Origin: Tenacibaculum haliotis
GTDB taxonomy: Bacteria > Bacteroidota > Bacteroidia > Flavobacteriales > Flavobacteriaceae
DNA: 64,000 nt
Reading direction: 5' to 3'
NCBI RefSeq assembly: GCF_025215075.1
Contig: NZ_JAOBTH010000028.1
Coordinates: 248,001 to 312,000 of the forward strand
The notes beneath the pieces were generated by a model that was not told where the DNA came from, did no database searches, and worked only from the letters and a program-made list of their open reading frames with translations. Made by a program: the position numbers and the translations under genes. The number at the start of each line of letters is the position of its first letter. Position 1 is the stretch's first letter. Shown here piece after piece: positions 18,709-27,003 of this stretch.

Positions 18709-19416
18709 ATGAAAAAACTTATCGCTATTTGTGCGTTTTCAATATTAGCTTTCGCTTGTTCTTCTAAAAAAGAAGGAAATATGATTGTTAAAGGTCAGAT
18801 TAAAGGATTAAAAAAAGGTACTTTATACCTTCAGAAAATGAATGATACAGTACTCGTATCTGTTGATTCTATGGCATTATTAGGTGACGATAAATTTATT
18901 TTAACTGATGATGTTGAATCTCCAGAAATGTATTATTTAACTTTTGATGGAAATACCAACGAAAAAAGCTTAATGTTTTTTGGTGAAAAAGGAGAAATTA
19001 CTATCAATGATAAATTAGAAGAATTTGGTTTTAGACCAGCAATAACAGGATCTAAAAATCAAGAAGTCATGGATAAATTTCGCGATATTGATCGTAAATT
19101 TCAAAACCAACGTTTAGAATTTATTAAAAAAGACATGGAGGCTCGTCAAGCTAAAGACGAAGAATTAATTAAACAAGTAGAAGTTGATTATAAGAGAATG
19201 ATGCGTCGTCGTTTTTTATTTTCTACCAATTTTGCCATCGCAAATGCAGATAATGAAGCAGCTCCTTATATTGCTTTGTCTGAATTATACGATGCTAATA
19301 TTATGTTATTAGATACCATTAACAATAGTTTATCTGATAAGGTTAAAAACTCAAATTACGGAAAACGTTTACAAAAATTTGTTAGTCGTATAAAAACTGA
19401 AGAGAGCGCTAAATAA
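18709..19416 (+). CDS. DUF4369 domain lipoprotein
   Basis: 235 residues. The N-terminus is a lipoprotein signal with a lipobox ending in LAFAC, so the frame's earlier TTG at 18685 is not used and the ATG at 18709 is the start. The DUF4369 region (MIVKGQIKGLKKGTLYLQKM, then VDSMALLGDDKFIL) is a small beta domain usually found in front of TlpA-type thioredoxins. Here the rest is helical and has no thioredoxin domain. Probably attached to the outer membrane, facing the periplasm. Confidence 0.82.
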   Translation: MKKLIAICAFSILAFACSSKKEGNMIVKGQIKGLKKGTLYLQKMNDTVLVSVDSMALLGDDKFILTDDVESPEMYYLTFDGNTNEKSLMFFGEKGEITINDKLEEFGFRPAITGSKNQEVMDKFRDIDRKFQNQRLEFIKKDMEARQAKDEELIKQVEVDYKRMMRRRFLFSTNFAIANADNEAAPYIALSELYDANIMLLDTINNSLSDKVKNSNYGKRLQKFVSRIKTEESAK

Positions 19417-19440
19417 TAAAAGCTTCTTTTTATAAATTAA

Positions 19441-19471
19441 AAAAACTCGATACTAATAGTATCGAGTTTTT
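19441..19471. terminator. Bidirectional terminator between convergent genes
   Basis: AAAAACTCGATAC (19441-19453) pairs perfectly with GTATCGAGTTTTT (19459-19471) across a 5-base loop. It has T-runs on both strands and serves both the DUF4369 gene and the minus-strand universal stress gene. Confidence 0.9.
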
Positions 19472-19492
19472 GTTTTTTAAAAATTTCATTTA

Positions 19493-20326
19493 TTAAATCT
19501 TAAATGAAATGATAGGTAACTTGCTGTGATTTGCAATATCTTCTGAGATACTTCCTTCAAAGAAATGAGACACCCCTTTTCTACCATGGGTAGCTACTGC
19601 GATGATATCAGCATCAGTTTTATTAGCAAAATATAATACGCCGTTCTCAACTGTGTAATCAAAAACAATTTTAACATTTTCTATAGCACTCGCATCTTCA
19701 TTTGTCTTTTCAAAAAACTGTTGCATTTTTTCTTCTACCTCTCTACTACTTTTAAATTTTGTAGATGGTGTACTTACATATACCAATTGTAGAGTACCGC
19801 CTGTTTTTTTGAAAAAAGTTTTTGCTTCTAAATAAGGAGTAACATCATCATCAGAAAAATCGCATGCAAAAACAATTTTTTCTATTTTTTTAGCAATTGG
19901 TTTTTCTTTAACTACTAATACTGGTACATGTGCATGGCGAATTACTTTTTCGGTATTAGAACCTATAAACATTTCTTTTAATCCATCAGCTCCTTTAGAT
20001 CCCATTACAATTAAATCTACATTTTCTTCTCTCGCTAATTGATCTAATTCACTAAAAATTTTAAAGTGTTTAATTATTGGTGTAACTTTTATGTTTGATA
20101 AATATTCTTTTTGCAAAAACTCTTTGAATTTTTTTTCTGCTAACTTTAAGTAAAAAAACGTTTCTTGATTAGAAAATGCATCTGATTGATTAACTAATGC
20201 GTTCGAAAGTTCTAGCATATGAACTACTACAACTTCTGCATTGTTTTTCTTAGCTAAGAAAGCGGCTGTTTGTAATGCGTTTTCTGAATGAATTGAAAAA
20301 TCTACAGGGACAATTATTTTTTTCAT
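19493..20326 (-). CDS. Universal stress protein, tandem UspA domains
   Basis: 277 residues made of two UspA domains. Both have the start pattern of the fold (KIIVPVDFSIHSENAL; KIVFACDFSDDD). The first domain has the ATP-binding motif GSKGADGLKEMFIGSNTEKV and the second has ATHGRKGVSHFFEGSISEDI. Flavobacterial tandem Usp proteins are often induced by low oxygen. Here a perfect FNR-type palindrome (20389-20400) lies about 41 bases before the expected transcription start, matching the neighbouring cbb3 oxidase operon, so anaerobic or micro-oxic induction is likely. Confidence 0.88.
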   Translation of the reverse strand: MKKIIVPVDFSIHSENALQTAAFLAKKNNAEVVVVHMLELSNALVNQSDAFSNQETFFYLKLAEKKFKEFLQKEYLSNIKVTPIIKHFKIFSELDQLAREENVDLIVMGSKGADGLKEMFIGSNTEKVIRHAHVPVLVVKEKPIAKKIEKIVFACDFSDDDVTPYLEAKTFFKKTGGTLQLVYVSTPSTKFKSSREVEEKMQQFFEKTNEDASAIENVKIVFDYTVENGVLYFANKTDADIIAVATHGRKGVSHFFEGSISEDIANHSKLPIISFKI

Positions 20327-20357
20327 AATATGATTTATTTGGGTTTAACTACTTGTA

Positions 20358-20400
20358 TAAAGTTACTAAATTTATATCATAAAAAGGATGATTTATATCA
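20358..20400 (-). promoter_or_regulatory. FNR-type site plus -7 box for the universal stress gene
   Basis: The palindrome TGATTTATATCA (20389-20400) fits the FNR half-site pattern TGAT-N4-ATCA. On the minus strand a -7 box TAACTTTA (20358-20365 reversed) ends 36.5 bases from the palindrome centre. That places the site near -41.5, the class II activator position. The same spacing occurs at the two other sites in this window. Confidence 0.65.
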
Positions 20401-20410
20401 TGTATATAAC

Positions 20411-21109
20411 TCAATGACAACCCTCTACCGAAGTAACTATATCTTTAACTGGTAACGGAGAAACATAAGGTATACCTAAACCTAAACCTCGTAAGATGAA
20501 TAAAACACCTATAAAAACGACTACATACGGAATTGCTTGTTGAATTCTTTTTCGTAGTAATCCGTTGGCAAAATTACCTACATAAACTATGATAGTCATT
20601 AACGGAATTGTTCCCAATCCGAAAATAAACATATATAAACTTCCCGACAAAGCATTGGTTGTTGTTAAGGCTCCAAAAACGGCCATATACACCAATCCGC
20701 AAGGAAGAAATCCGTTTAAAAATCCGATTGTAAAAAAAGTATCGTTTCCTCTCTTTTTTAATTCTTTTCCTAAAGCCGTTTTAACTTTCATTACAAATTT
20801 ATTCAGCTGCTTTGAAAAATTATATTTCTGAAAAGTCTTTGGTAAAAGGATAACTAAAATCATCAAAACACCAACTATAATTGAGAGCTGTTGCTGAAAT
20901 CCGAAGAAATAAAATCCTTTTCCTAAAAGCCCAAACAGCAATCCTATTAAACTATAGGTAAATAAACGCCCTAAATGATAACTAAGTATTTGGAAAAACT
21001 GTTTTACCTTATTGGTTCTATCAACAGGTAACATAAAAGCAATTGGACCGCACATGCCTATGCAGTGAAAACTACCTATTAAACCAAATATGAGTGCCGA
21101 AAGAAACAT
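20411..21109 (-). CDS. SafE/TauE-like membrane protein of the cbb3 cluster (UreH_2 family)
   Basis: 232 residues with about six transmembrane helices. The family's cysteine motifs FHCIGMCGPIAF at the N-terminus and GFLPCGLVYMAVFGAL in the middle are present; they may carry copper. Such proteins follow ccoGH in many cbb3 operons and are thought to help copper or haem delivery. The frame runs to 21178, but the ATG at 21109 overlaps the ccoH stop (TAATG) and puts the first helix at the N-terminus, so it is chosen. It is the last gene of the cco operon. Confidence 0.85.
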   Translation of the reverse strand: MFLSALIFGLIGSFHCIGMCGPIAFMLPVDRTNKVKQFFQILSYHLGRLFTYSLIGLLFGLLGKGFYFFGFQQQLSIIVGVLMILVILLPKTFQKYNFSKQLNKFVMKVKTALGKELKKRGNDTFFTIGFLNGFLPCGLVYMAVFGALTTTNALSGSLYMFIFGLGTIPLMTIIVYVGNFANGLLRKRIQQAIPYVVVFIGVLFILRGLGLGIPYVSPLPVKDIVTSVEGCH

Positions 21110-21555
21110 TAATAATTTAATTCTTCTTGATATAAATATGCTGTATTTTTGTAGTTCCAAGAAACTGTAATGTTCCAACGACCACCTAACAAACGTTTCT
21201 CAGGCACGAGCAAATATGTATTAGAAATTGAAATGGGGGTTTCAAAATCTAATTGCTTATTAGATGGTCTGTATAGGAACACTTTTCCTTTAATATCAGT
21301 AGGATTAAATTCTGTTGGAAAATATATTTTTAATCCTTCTGGTACTCTTTTTACTATAATATTTTCTTTTAAATTTTTTGCGTTTTTTGTTGCGTCTATA
21401 TTTTCTTGGAACTCTAATTCCTTTTGATAATACTTTTCAGTTACCAAATCGTGATTATAATTTTCACCAGTACTCATCGATATAACGAAGTACATAATAA
21501 AACTCATAAATGCTATAATTACGATTACTATACTTGTGCCCCAGTTTAGTTTCAT
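21109..21555 (-). CDS. ccoH: FixH/CcoH-family cbb3 oxidase assembly protein
   Basis: 148 residues. One N-terminal transmembrane helix (about residues 7-28) is followed by a periplasmic domain. An early segment resembles the conserved HDLVTEKYYQKELEFQ of Bacteroidota FixH proteins, and FLYRPSNKQLDFETPI follows. CcoH stabilises the cbb3 oxidase during assembly. The position between ccoG and the SafE-like gene, with a one-base overlap to the latter, supports this. Confidence 0.85.
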   Translation of the reverse strand: MKLNWGTSIVIVIIAFMSFIMYFVISMSTGENYNHDLVTEKYYQKELEFQENIDATKNAKNLKENIIVKRVPEGLKIYFPTEFNPTDIKGKVFLYRPSNKQLDFETPISISNTYLLVPEKRLLGGRWNITVSWNYKNTAYLYQEELNY

Positions 21556-21637
21556 CTTTTTTGTTTTTTATGCCTAGTCGAACGCAGTTTAAAGCTCTTT
21601 TATTAAGCGCTCAATTGCCCTCGACCAAACAAAATTA

Positions 21638-23059
21638 TTATCTATAACTTCTTGGTCCTAAAAAATTGGTTTTAGTAGTTTCTATTAATTTATCTCCACT
21701 ATAAACACCTATTCTTAGAGTTACTTTTTCTCCTTTCATTTCTGATTGATGCATCTCTATAAACAAAGTTCCTTCTGCTAATCCTTGTTTCGGAACTTCA
21801 AAATTTTGATGTGTTACTGTTTCTATTTTTCCTCTATGAGATAATAACTTATAACTTACTTCGTTAATTTGTTTTGTTGTTTTATTAATGACTTTATAAG
21901 TATAAATGTTACTGATAACATCGTTTTCTTTATGTTGATATAATTGTCCTGGTAATCGTAATATTGTTGCTTCAACATCATTTCTTAAAAACAACATTCC
22001 TATTAAAACAGCTATTAAAATTCCTAAAACAGCAGTATACCCTTTCATTCTGGCCGTAAATTGAAAAGGTGTTTTCTTTTCAATATTTTCTTCACTTGCA
22101 AAACGAATTAATCCTTTTGGTAAACCAACGTTTTCCATCATATGATCACATTCATCAATACAGGCAGTACAATTTACACACTCTAATTGTGTTCCATTAC
22201 GAATATCAATTCCAGTAGGACATACATTTACGCATTGAAAACAATCAATACAATCTCCTTTACCACTTGTTGCTCTATCTTCTTTTTTATTGAATTTAGC
22301 TCTCCCTTTTTCTCCTTCTCCACGTACGTGATCATAGGCAACGTTAATCGTTTTATTGTCTAACAATACACCTTGCAACCTACCATAAGGGCAAGCTATA
22401 ATACATACTTGTTCTCTAAACCAAGCAAAAATAAAATAGAAAACTCCTGTAAAAATCAACAAAGAAATTAAAGTACTTGTGTTATCTAACGGGTTGCCAG
22501 TTATGTACTCAATAACCGTATCGCCGCCTATTAAATACGCTAAAAACACATTAGCTATTAAAAATGATATGATAAAAAAGAGAAACCATTTTAATAATCT
22601 CTTCTTTATTTTTTCGGCATTCCATGGTTGTTTTTCTAAACGGATTTGTTTTCCTCTATCACCATCAATCCAGTATTCAATTTTTCTGAAAACCATTTCT
22701 AAAAATATGGTTTGCGGGCAAATCCATCCGCAGAAAATCCGACCGAAAACAACGGTAAATAGAATAATAAATACCACACCAACAATCATTGAAACTACTA
22801 ATAAATGAAAATCTTGTGGCCAAAAAGGAAATCCGAAAATATTAAACTTTCGTTTTATTACATTAAATAATAAAAACTGATTTCCATTAATTTTAATAAA
22901 TGGAGCTGCTAATAAAATCAGCAATAAAAAATAACTAACGTACGATCTATATTTATAAAATCTTCCGCTTGGTTTTTTAGGATATACCCAAGCACGCTTA
23001 CCTTCATTATTGATGGTACCAATACTATCTCTAAATTGTTCGTTCTTGGGTGTTTCCAT
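21638..23059 (-). CDS. ccoG: CcoG/RdxA-type cytochrome c oxidase accessory protein
   Basis: 473 residues. There are several transmembrane helices in the first half, including the FGRIFCGWICPQTIFLE segment. The cytosolic ferredoxin part has two 4Fe-4S motifs, CIDCFQCVNVCPTGID and CVNCTACIDECD. The C-terminal periplasmic FixG-type Ig-like domain has ELSYKL-like strands. CcoG reduces copper for insertion into cbb3-type oxidase. Length and motif order are normal for the family. Confidence 0.93.
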   Translation of the reverse strand: METPKNEQFRDSIGTINNEGKRAWVYPKKPSGRFYKYRSYVSYFLLLILLAAPFIKINGNQFLLFNVIKRKFNIFGFPFWPQDFHLLVVSMIVGVVFIILFTVVFGRIFCGWICPQTIFLEMVFRKIEYWIDGDRGKQIRLEKQPWNAEKIKKRLLKWFLFFIISFLIANVFLAYLIGGDTVIEYITGNPLDNTSTLISLLIFTGVFYFIFAWFREQVCIIACPYGRLQGVLLDNKTINVAYDHVRGEGEKGRAKFNKKEDRATSGKGDCIDCFQCVNVCPTGIDIRNGTQLECVNCTACIDECDHMMENVGLPKGLIRFASEENIEKKTPFQFTARMKGYTAVLGILIAVLIGMLFLRNDVEATILRLPGQLYQHKENDVISNIYTYKVINKTTKQINEVSYKLLSHRGKIETVTHQNFEVPKQGLAEGTLFIEMHQSEMKGEKVTLRIGVYSGDKLIETTKTNFLGPRSYR

Positions 23060-23117
23060 TTTTAACTATTAAAACCAAATCGTTTTTTTAAATTCTTTAC
23101 GCTACACTATCTATCCT

Positions 23118-24224
23118 TTATTCGGCAACTTCTTTTACTGGTTCCGAATCGTCTTTATGTAACTCTCCTTGGGGCGCTTTGGGGTTTGCTGGTGTTGTAC
23201 CTTGCATTGCCATAATATAACTTGCTACTTTTTGAATATCATTAGGTTTTAACGTTTTACCCCAAGCAACCATTCCTTTTCCATCTCTACCACCATTTGT
23301 AATGGTTGTAAACACGTTTTTTATACCGCCACCTAAAAGCCAATATTTATCAGTTAAATTAGGTCCGATTCCTCCACCACCATCTCCAATATGACAAGCA
23401 GCACAATTTAAATTATATACTGCTTTACCTCTTTTTAAATCACTTTCTGATGTTAAAACTGTTACTGTTTCAGCATCGATAATTGCAACTTTTGAAGTTG
23501 ATTTATAGGCTGCTAATTCTCTTTTAGCAACTGCTACAGATTCGGCATATTCCATCTCTTGCGTATAACCATCTAAGACTTCAAACCGTACTAAATATAC
23601 TACAGCAAAAATTATCGTTGCATAAAACATATATACCCACCATGGTGGTAAATTATTATCTAATTCTTTAATACCATCGTAATTATGGTCTAATACTATT
23701 TCTTGTTCTTCTTCTATTGCTTTGGTATCTGTCCATTTTTTTATTAATGTTCTGGCCCAAGCCAAATGATCAATCTCGTCAGGATTTATTCCTGCCTTAA
23801 CCATAGCAACTTCCTCAATCTTTGTTACTCCTGTAATTGTAAGTATTTCCTTCGCTAAAATAACTAAGCCAAAAGCGATAAGACCTAACCAAACTATTGG
23901 GTTTTCTAAAAAATTATAAGGATTTGCATATAAACTGATTGCTTTTGCTAATGCAAATGGTGTTAAAAACGTAAACAAGAATGAAATAGCAGATTGAACT
24001 CTTGTGTAGTTTTTAGGCATTAACTCATTCGCTTTATTTACAACGGTATTTGATAAAACTTCTTTTAAAAGTACCACCAAACCAAAACCGATTGTGATAT
24101 ACCAAACTACCGAATTTTCTAAAAAATTAAAAGGTTCTTTATATGCCTTAAATGCCTCTGCTAAAACAAATGGCATTGAAAAAACAAAAAGAAAAGATAC
24201 TATTGATTGAATATATTTTTTCAT
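23118..24224 (-). CDS. ccoP: cbb3 oxidase subunit III (CcoP), mono-haem, with duplicated N-terminal unit
   Basis: 368 residues. The C-terminal cytochrome c domain has one haem-binding site, NCAACHIGDGGG (about residue 275), with a Met ligand probably in GKGMVAWG. Proteobacterial CcoP has two such domains; one is usual in Bacteroidota. The cbb3 N-terminal domain motif DHNYDGIKELDNNLPPWWVY is present (around residue 180). Oddly, the first 140 residues consist of two similar membrane units, each with a 'PF.FLEN..VW' core and a following AFGLV/GFGLV helix. This looks like an internal tandem duplication. Confidence 0.92.
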   Translation of the reverse strand: MKKYIQSIVSFLFVFSMPFVLAEAFKAYKEPFNFLENSVVWYITIGFGLVVLLKEVLSNTVVNKANELMPKNYTRVQSAISFLFTFLTPFALAKAISLYANPYNFLENPIVWLGLIAFGLVILAKEILTITGVTKIEEVAMVKAGINPDEIDHLAWARTLIKKWTDTKAIEEEQEIVLDHNYDGIKELDNNLPPWWVYMFYATIIFAVVYLVRFEVLDGYTQEMEYAESVAVAKRELAAYKSTSKVAIIDAETVTVLTSESDLKRGKAVYNLNCAACHIGDGGGGIGPNLTDKYWLLGGGIKNVFTTITNGGRDGKGMVAWGKTLKPNDIQKVASYIMAMQGTTPANPKAPQGELHKDDSEPVKEVAE

Positions 24225-24235
24225 AATAATTTGTT

Positions 24236-24403
24236 TTAATCATTTAAAGGTAACTCACTTACCTTGCTTATATACTCCTTTTTGGCTGTAAATACCCACC
24301 AAAACAACACCATAAAAAAGGTAAAGAATATTGTTAATGAGATCATCGGGTATATTTCTATACCTGTAATGCTCTCCATATGATTTTTTACGAATTTTAA
24401 CAT
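24236..24403 (-). CDS. ccoQ: CcoQ-like small cbb3 oxidase subunit
   Basis: 55 residues with one transmembrane helix (PMISLTIFFTFFMVLFWWVF), then a short charged tail. Size, single helix and position between ccoNO and ccoP match CcoQ/FixQ. It starts at the ATG complementary to 24401-24403 and ends 11 bases before ccoP. Confidence 0.85.
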   Translation of the reverse strand: MLKFVKNHMESITGIEIYPMISLTIFFTFFMVLFWWVFTAKKEYISKVSELPLND

Positions 24404-24444
24404 AATTTCTAATTTTTACTCACTGAGTGAGTTTTTAATATTAT

Positions 24445-24478
24445 AGTAATGTTCTTAATTTTAGTTAAGAACATTACT
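24445..24478 (-). other. Strong intercistronic hairpin between ccoNO and ccoQ
   Basis: AGTAATGTTCTTAA (24445-24458) pairs perfectly with 24465-24478. No U-run follows on the minus strand; a second small palindrome (ACTCACTGAGTGAGT) lies nearer ccoQ. It more likely protects the ccoNO message end than terminates the operon. Confidence 0.55.
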
Positions 24479-24489
24479 AACTTATTAGA

Positions 24490-26688
24490 CTATTGTCTAC
24501 TCAATTGTTTTTGAACGTCTTTTACTTTTATATCGGTACCTAATCTTTGTAGGTAAGAAATTAAAGCGACAATCTCTCTGTCTTTCATTTCTATGAAATC
24601 TTGCCCATTATCAGCTGCATACTTTTTATCTGAAGCATAGTTTTTAGCAAAATCAGGATCTTGGTGTAAGTTTTCTTGAATTTTAGCTCCTTGTGCATCC
24701 ATATTGGCTTGCGCATTTGCTATTTCTTCATCTGAATAAGGAACACCAAGAGAAACCATTGCTTTCATCTTTCCTTCTGTGTTACTCTTATCCAATTTAT
24801 TTCTTACCAACCATTGATACGCTGGCATAATAGAACCTGGTGATGTACTTTGCGGATCATACATATGGTTTAAGTGCCAACTGTCTGAATATTTACTTCC
24901 GATTCTATGTAAATCTGGTCCTGTACGTTTACTTCCCCATAAAAATGGATGATCGTATACAAATTCACCCGCTTTAGAGTATTCTCCATATCGCTCTACT
25001 TCACTTCTAAAAGGACGTACCATTTGAGAGTGACACCCAACACATCCTTCACGAATATAAATATCACGTCCTTCTAATTCTAAAGGTGAATATGGTTTTA
25101 CACTAGATATTGTTGGTATGTTTGATTTTACTAATAATGTTGGTACTATCTGAACAACACCTCCTATTAAAATTGCAACTGTTGCGTATATTGTTAATTT
25201 AATTGGCTTTCTTTCTAACCAAGTATGCCATCCTTCACCTTTTGTTCTGTTTTTAGAAACTTTTGTTAAAGGTGCTGCTTCTGCTAAATCATCAGTAACA
25301 TCGCTACCTGCTTTTACAGTTCTTATCATATTGTATAACATTACAAATGCTCCAACAATAAATAAACTACCTCCAATAGCACGCATCCAATACATTGGTA
25401 TAATTTCAGCTACTGTTTCTAAAAAGTTACCATAGGCTAATGTACCATCTGGATTAAATTGTTTCCACATAGAAGCTTGTACAAAACCTGCCACATACAT
25501 TGGTAATGTATACATAATGATTCCTAAAGTACCAATCCAAAAATGGAAGTTTGCTAAGGCTGTAGAGTATAATTTTGTTTTAAATAATTTCGGCACCATC
25601 CAGTAAATCATTCCGAAGGTAAAGAAACCGTTCCATGCTAAAGCACCTACATGCACGTGTGCAATAATCCAATCACTAAAGTGTGCAATTGCATTTACAT
25701 TTTTTAAAGATAACATTGGCCCTTCAAAAGTTGCCATACCATAACCGGTAATTGCCACTACGAAGAATTTTAAAACCGGATCTGTACGTACTTTATCCCA
25801 AGCTCCACGAAGTGTTAATAATCCATTTATCATTCCACCCCAAGAAGGTGCTAGTAGCATAATTGAAAATGCAACTCCTAAATTTTGTGCCCACGTTGGT
25901 AAGGCTGTGTATAATAAATGGTGAGGCCCTGCCCAGATATAAATAAAGATTAAAGACCAAAAGTGTACGATTGATAATCGATACGAATATACCGGCCTGT
26001 TTGCGGCTTTCGGTACGAAGTAATACATCAACCCTAAAAACGGTGTTGTTAAGAAAAATGCTACGGCGTTATGCCCGTACCACCATTGCACCAAGGCATC
26101 TTGCACACCTGCGTACACTGAATAACTTTTTAAGAAACTAACAGGTAACGCTAAACTATTAAATATATGTAATACTGCAACGGTTACAAAGGTTCCTAAA
26201 TAAAACCAAATGGCTACATATAAATGGCGTTGTCTTCTTTGTAAGATTGTCCAAATCATGTTTGCTCCAAAAGCAACCCAAACTAATGCGATTGCAATAT
26301 CTATAGGCCACTCTAACTCTGCATATTCTTTAGAACTTGTATAACCTAAAGGAAGCGTTATGGCAGCTGCAACAATAATTAATTGCCATCCCCAGAAATT
26401 AAAATTACTTAAAAAATCACTCGCCATACGTGCTTTTAGTAATCGTTGTAACGAATAATAAACTCCTGCGTAAATCGCATTTCCTACAAATGCAAAAATT
26501 ACCGCATTGGTGTGTAACGGACGTAAACGACCAAAACTTAACCACGAAATTCCGTCTGTAATATTTGGGAATAAAAACATTAGTGCCAATAATAAACCTA
26601 CTGAGAAACCTACAATTCCCCATAGTAGTGTGGCGTAAATGAATTTTTTTACGATCTTATTATCGTAATAAAATTGTTGCATTTCCAT
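24490..26688 (-). CDS. ccoNO: Fused cbb3 oxidase subunits I and II (CcoNO)
   Basis: 732 residues. The first 480 or so form the twelve-helix haem-copper oxidase subunit I, with haem and copper ligand histidines in LRPLHTNAVIFAF, WWYGHNAVAFF, AGPHHLLYTALP and IIAHVHVGALAWNG. The C-terminal part, starting near WHTWLERKPIKLTIY, is CcoO, with a membrane anchor and one haem c site, EGCVGCHSQMVRPF (about residue 548). Fusion of CcoN and CcoO is typical for Bacteroidota. It reduces oxygen at low concentration and pumps protons. Confidence 0.95.
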   Translation of the reverse strand: MEMQQFYYDNKIVKKFIYATLLWGIVGFSVGLLLALMFLFPNITDGISWLSFGRLRPLHTNAVIFAFVGNAIYAGVYYSLQRLLKARMASDFLSNFNFWGWQLIIVAAAITLPLGYTSSKEYAELEWPIDIAIALVWVAFGANMIWTILQRRQRHLYVAIWFYLGTFVTVAVLHIFNSLALPVSFLKSYSVYAGVQDALVQWWYGHNAVAFFLTTPFLGLMYYFVPKAANRPVYSYRLSIVHFWSLIFIYIWAGPHHLLYTALPTWAQNLGVAFSIMLLAPSWGGMINGLLTLRGAWDKVRTDPVLKFFVVAITGYGMATFEGPMLSLKNVNAIAHFSDWIIAHVHVGALAWNGFFTFGMIYWMVPKLFKTKLYSTALANFHFWIGTLGIIMYTLPMYVAGFVQASMWKQFNPDGTLAYGNFLETVAEIIPMYWMRAIGGSLFIVGAFVMLYNMIRTVKAGSDVTDDLAEAAPLTKVSKNRTKGEGWHTWLERKPIKLTIYATVAILIGGVVQIVPTLLVKSNIPTISSVKPYSPLELEGRDIYIREGCVGCHSQMVRPFRSEVERYGEYSKAGEFVYDHPFLWGSKRTGPDLHRIGSKYSDSWHLNHMYDPQSTSPGSIMPAYQWLVRNKLDKSNTEGKMKAMVSLGVPYSDEEIANAQANMDAQGAKIQENLHQDPDFAKNYASDKKYAADNGQDFIEMKDREIVALISYLQRLGTDIKVKDVQKQLSRQ

Positions 26689-26714
26689 AATTTAATTGAA
26701 TTTGATATCTATTG

Positions 26715-26885
26715 TTAGTTATTGATTTTTGGTTCTTCTTTTACTAATTCGTCATCAAAAAGCATACGAACAGATGGCGTATACGAATCATCGTACTGTC
26801 CATTTTTTACAGAAACAATAAATGCAATAAAAAAAATAATTGCCACTAAGATGCTTAGTGTAAGTAGTAAGTAAATAACGCTCAT
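26715..26885 (-). CDS. ccoS: CcoS cbb3 oxidase assembly protein
   Basis: 56 residues: one transmembrane helix (IYLLLTLSILVAIIFFIAFI), then VKNGQYDD, matching the family signature in which a W/K-x-x-x-x-G-Q-Y/F-D-D segment follows the helix. CcoS is needed to insert cofactors into CcoN. It is the first gene of the cco operon, 26 bases before ccoNO. Confidence 0.88.
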   Translation of the reverse strand: MSVIYLLLTLSILVAIIFFIAFIVSVKNGQYDDSYTPSVRMLFDDELVKEEPKINN

Positions 26886-26907
26886 ATCTTGCCTGATAAT
26901 TATAGTT

Positions 26908-26950
26908 CAAAGATAATTGTAGAGCTTTTCTTAAAATATGATATTTGTCA
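26908..26950 (-). promoter_or_regulatory. FNR-type site plus -7 box for the cco operon
   Basis: TGATATTTGTCA (26939-26950) is a near-perfect FNR palindrome. On the minus strand a perfect -7 box TATCTTTG (26908-26915 reversed) ends 36.5 bases from its centre, so the site sits near -41.5 of the ccoS transcript. The arrangement is identical to the one before the universal stress gene. Confidence 0.75.
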
Positions 26951-26970
26951 TGTTTCGTTATTTTTAAAAT

Positions 26971-27002
26971 AAAAAAACTCGAAGAATTCTTCGAGTTTTT
27001 TA
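26971..27002 (-). terminator. Terminator after hemN
   Basis: AAAAAAACTCGAAG (26971-26984) pairs with CTTCGAG plus a T-run (26989 onward) across the 4-base loop AATT. It lies directly after the hemN stop and separates the ccoI-hemN unit from the cco operon. Confidence 0.88.
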
Positions 27003-27003
27003 T

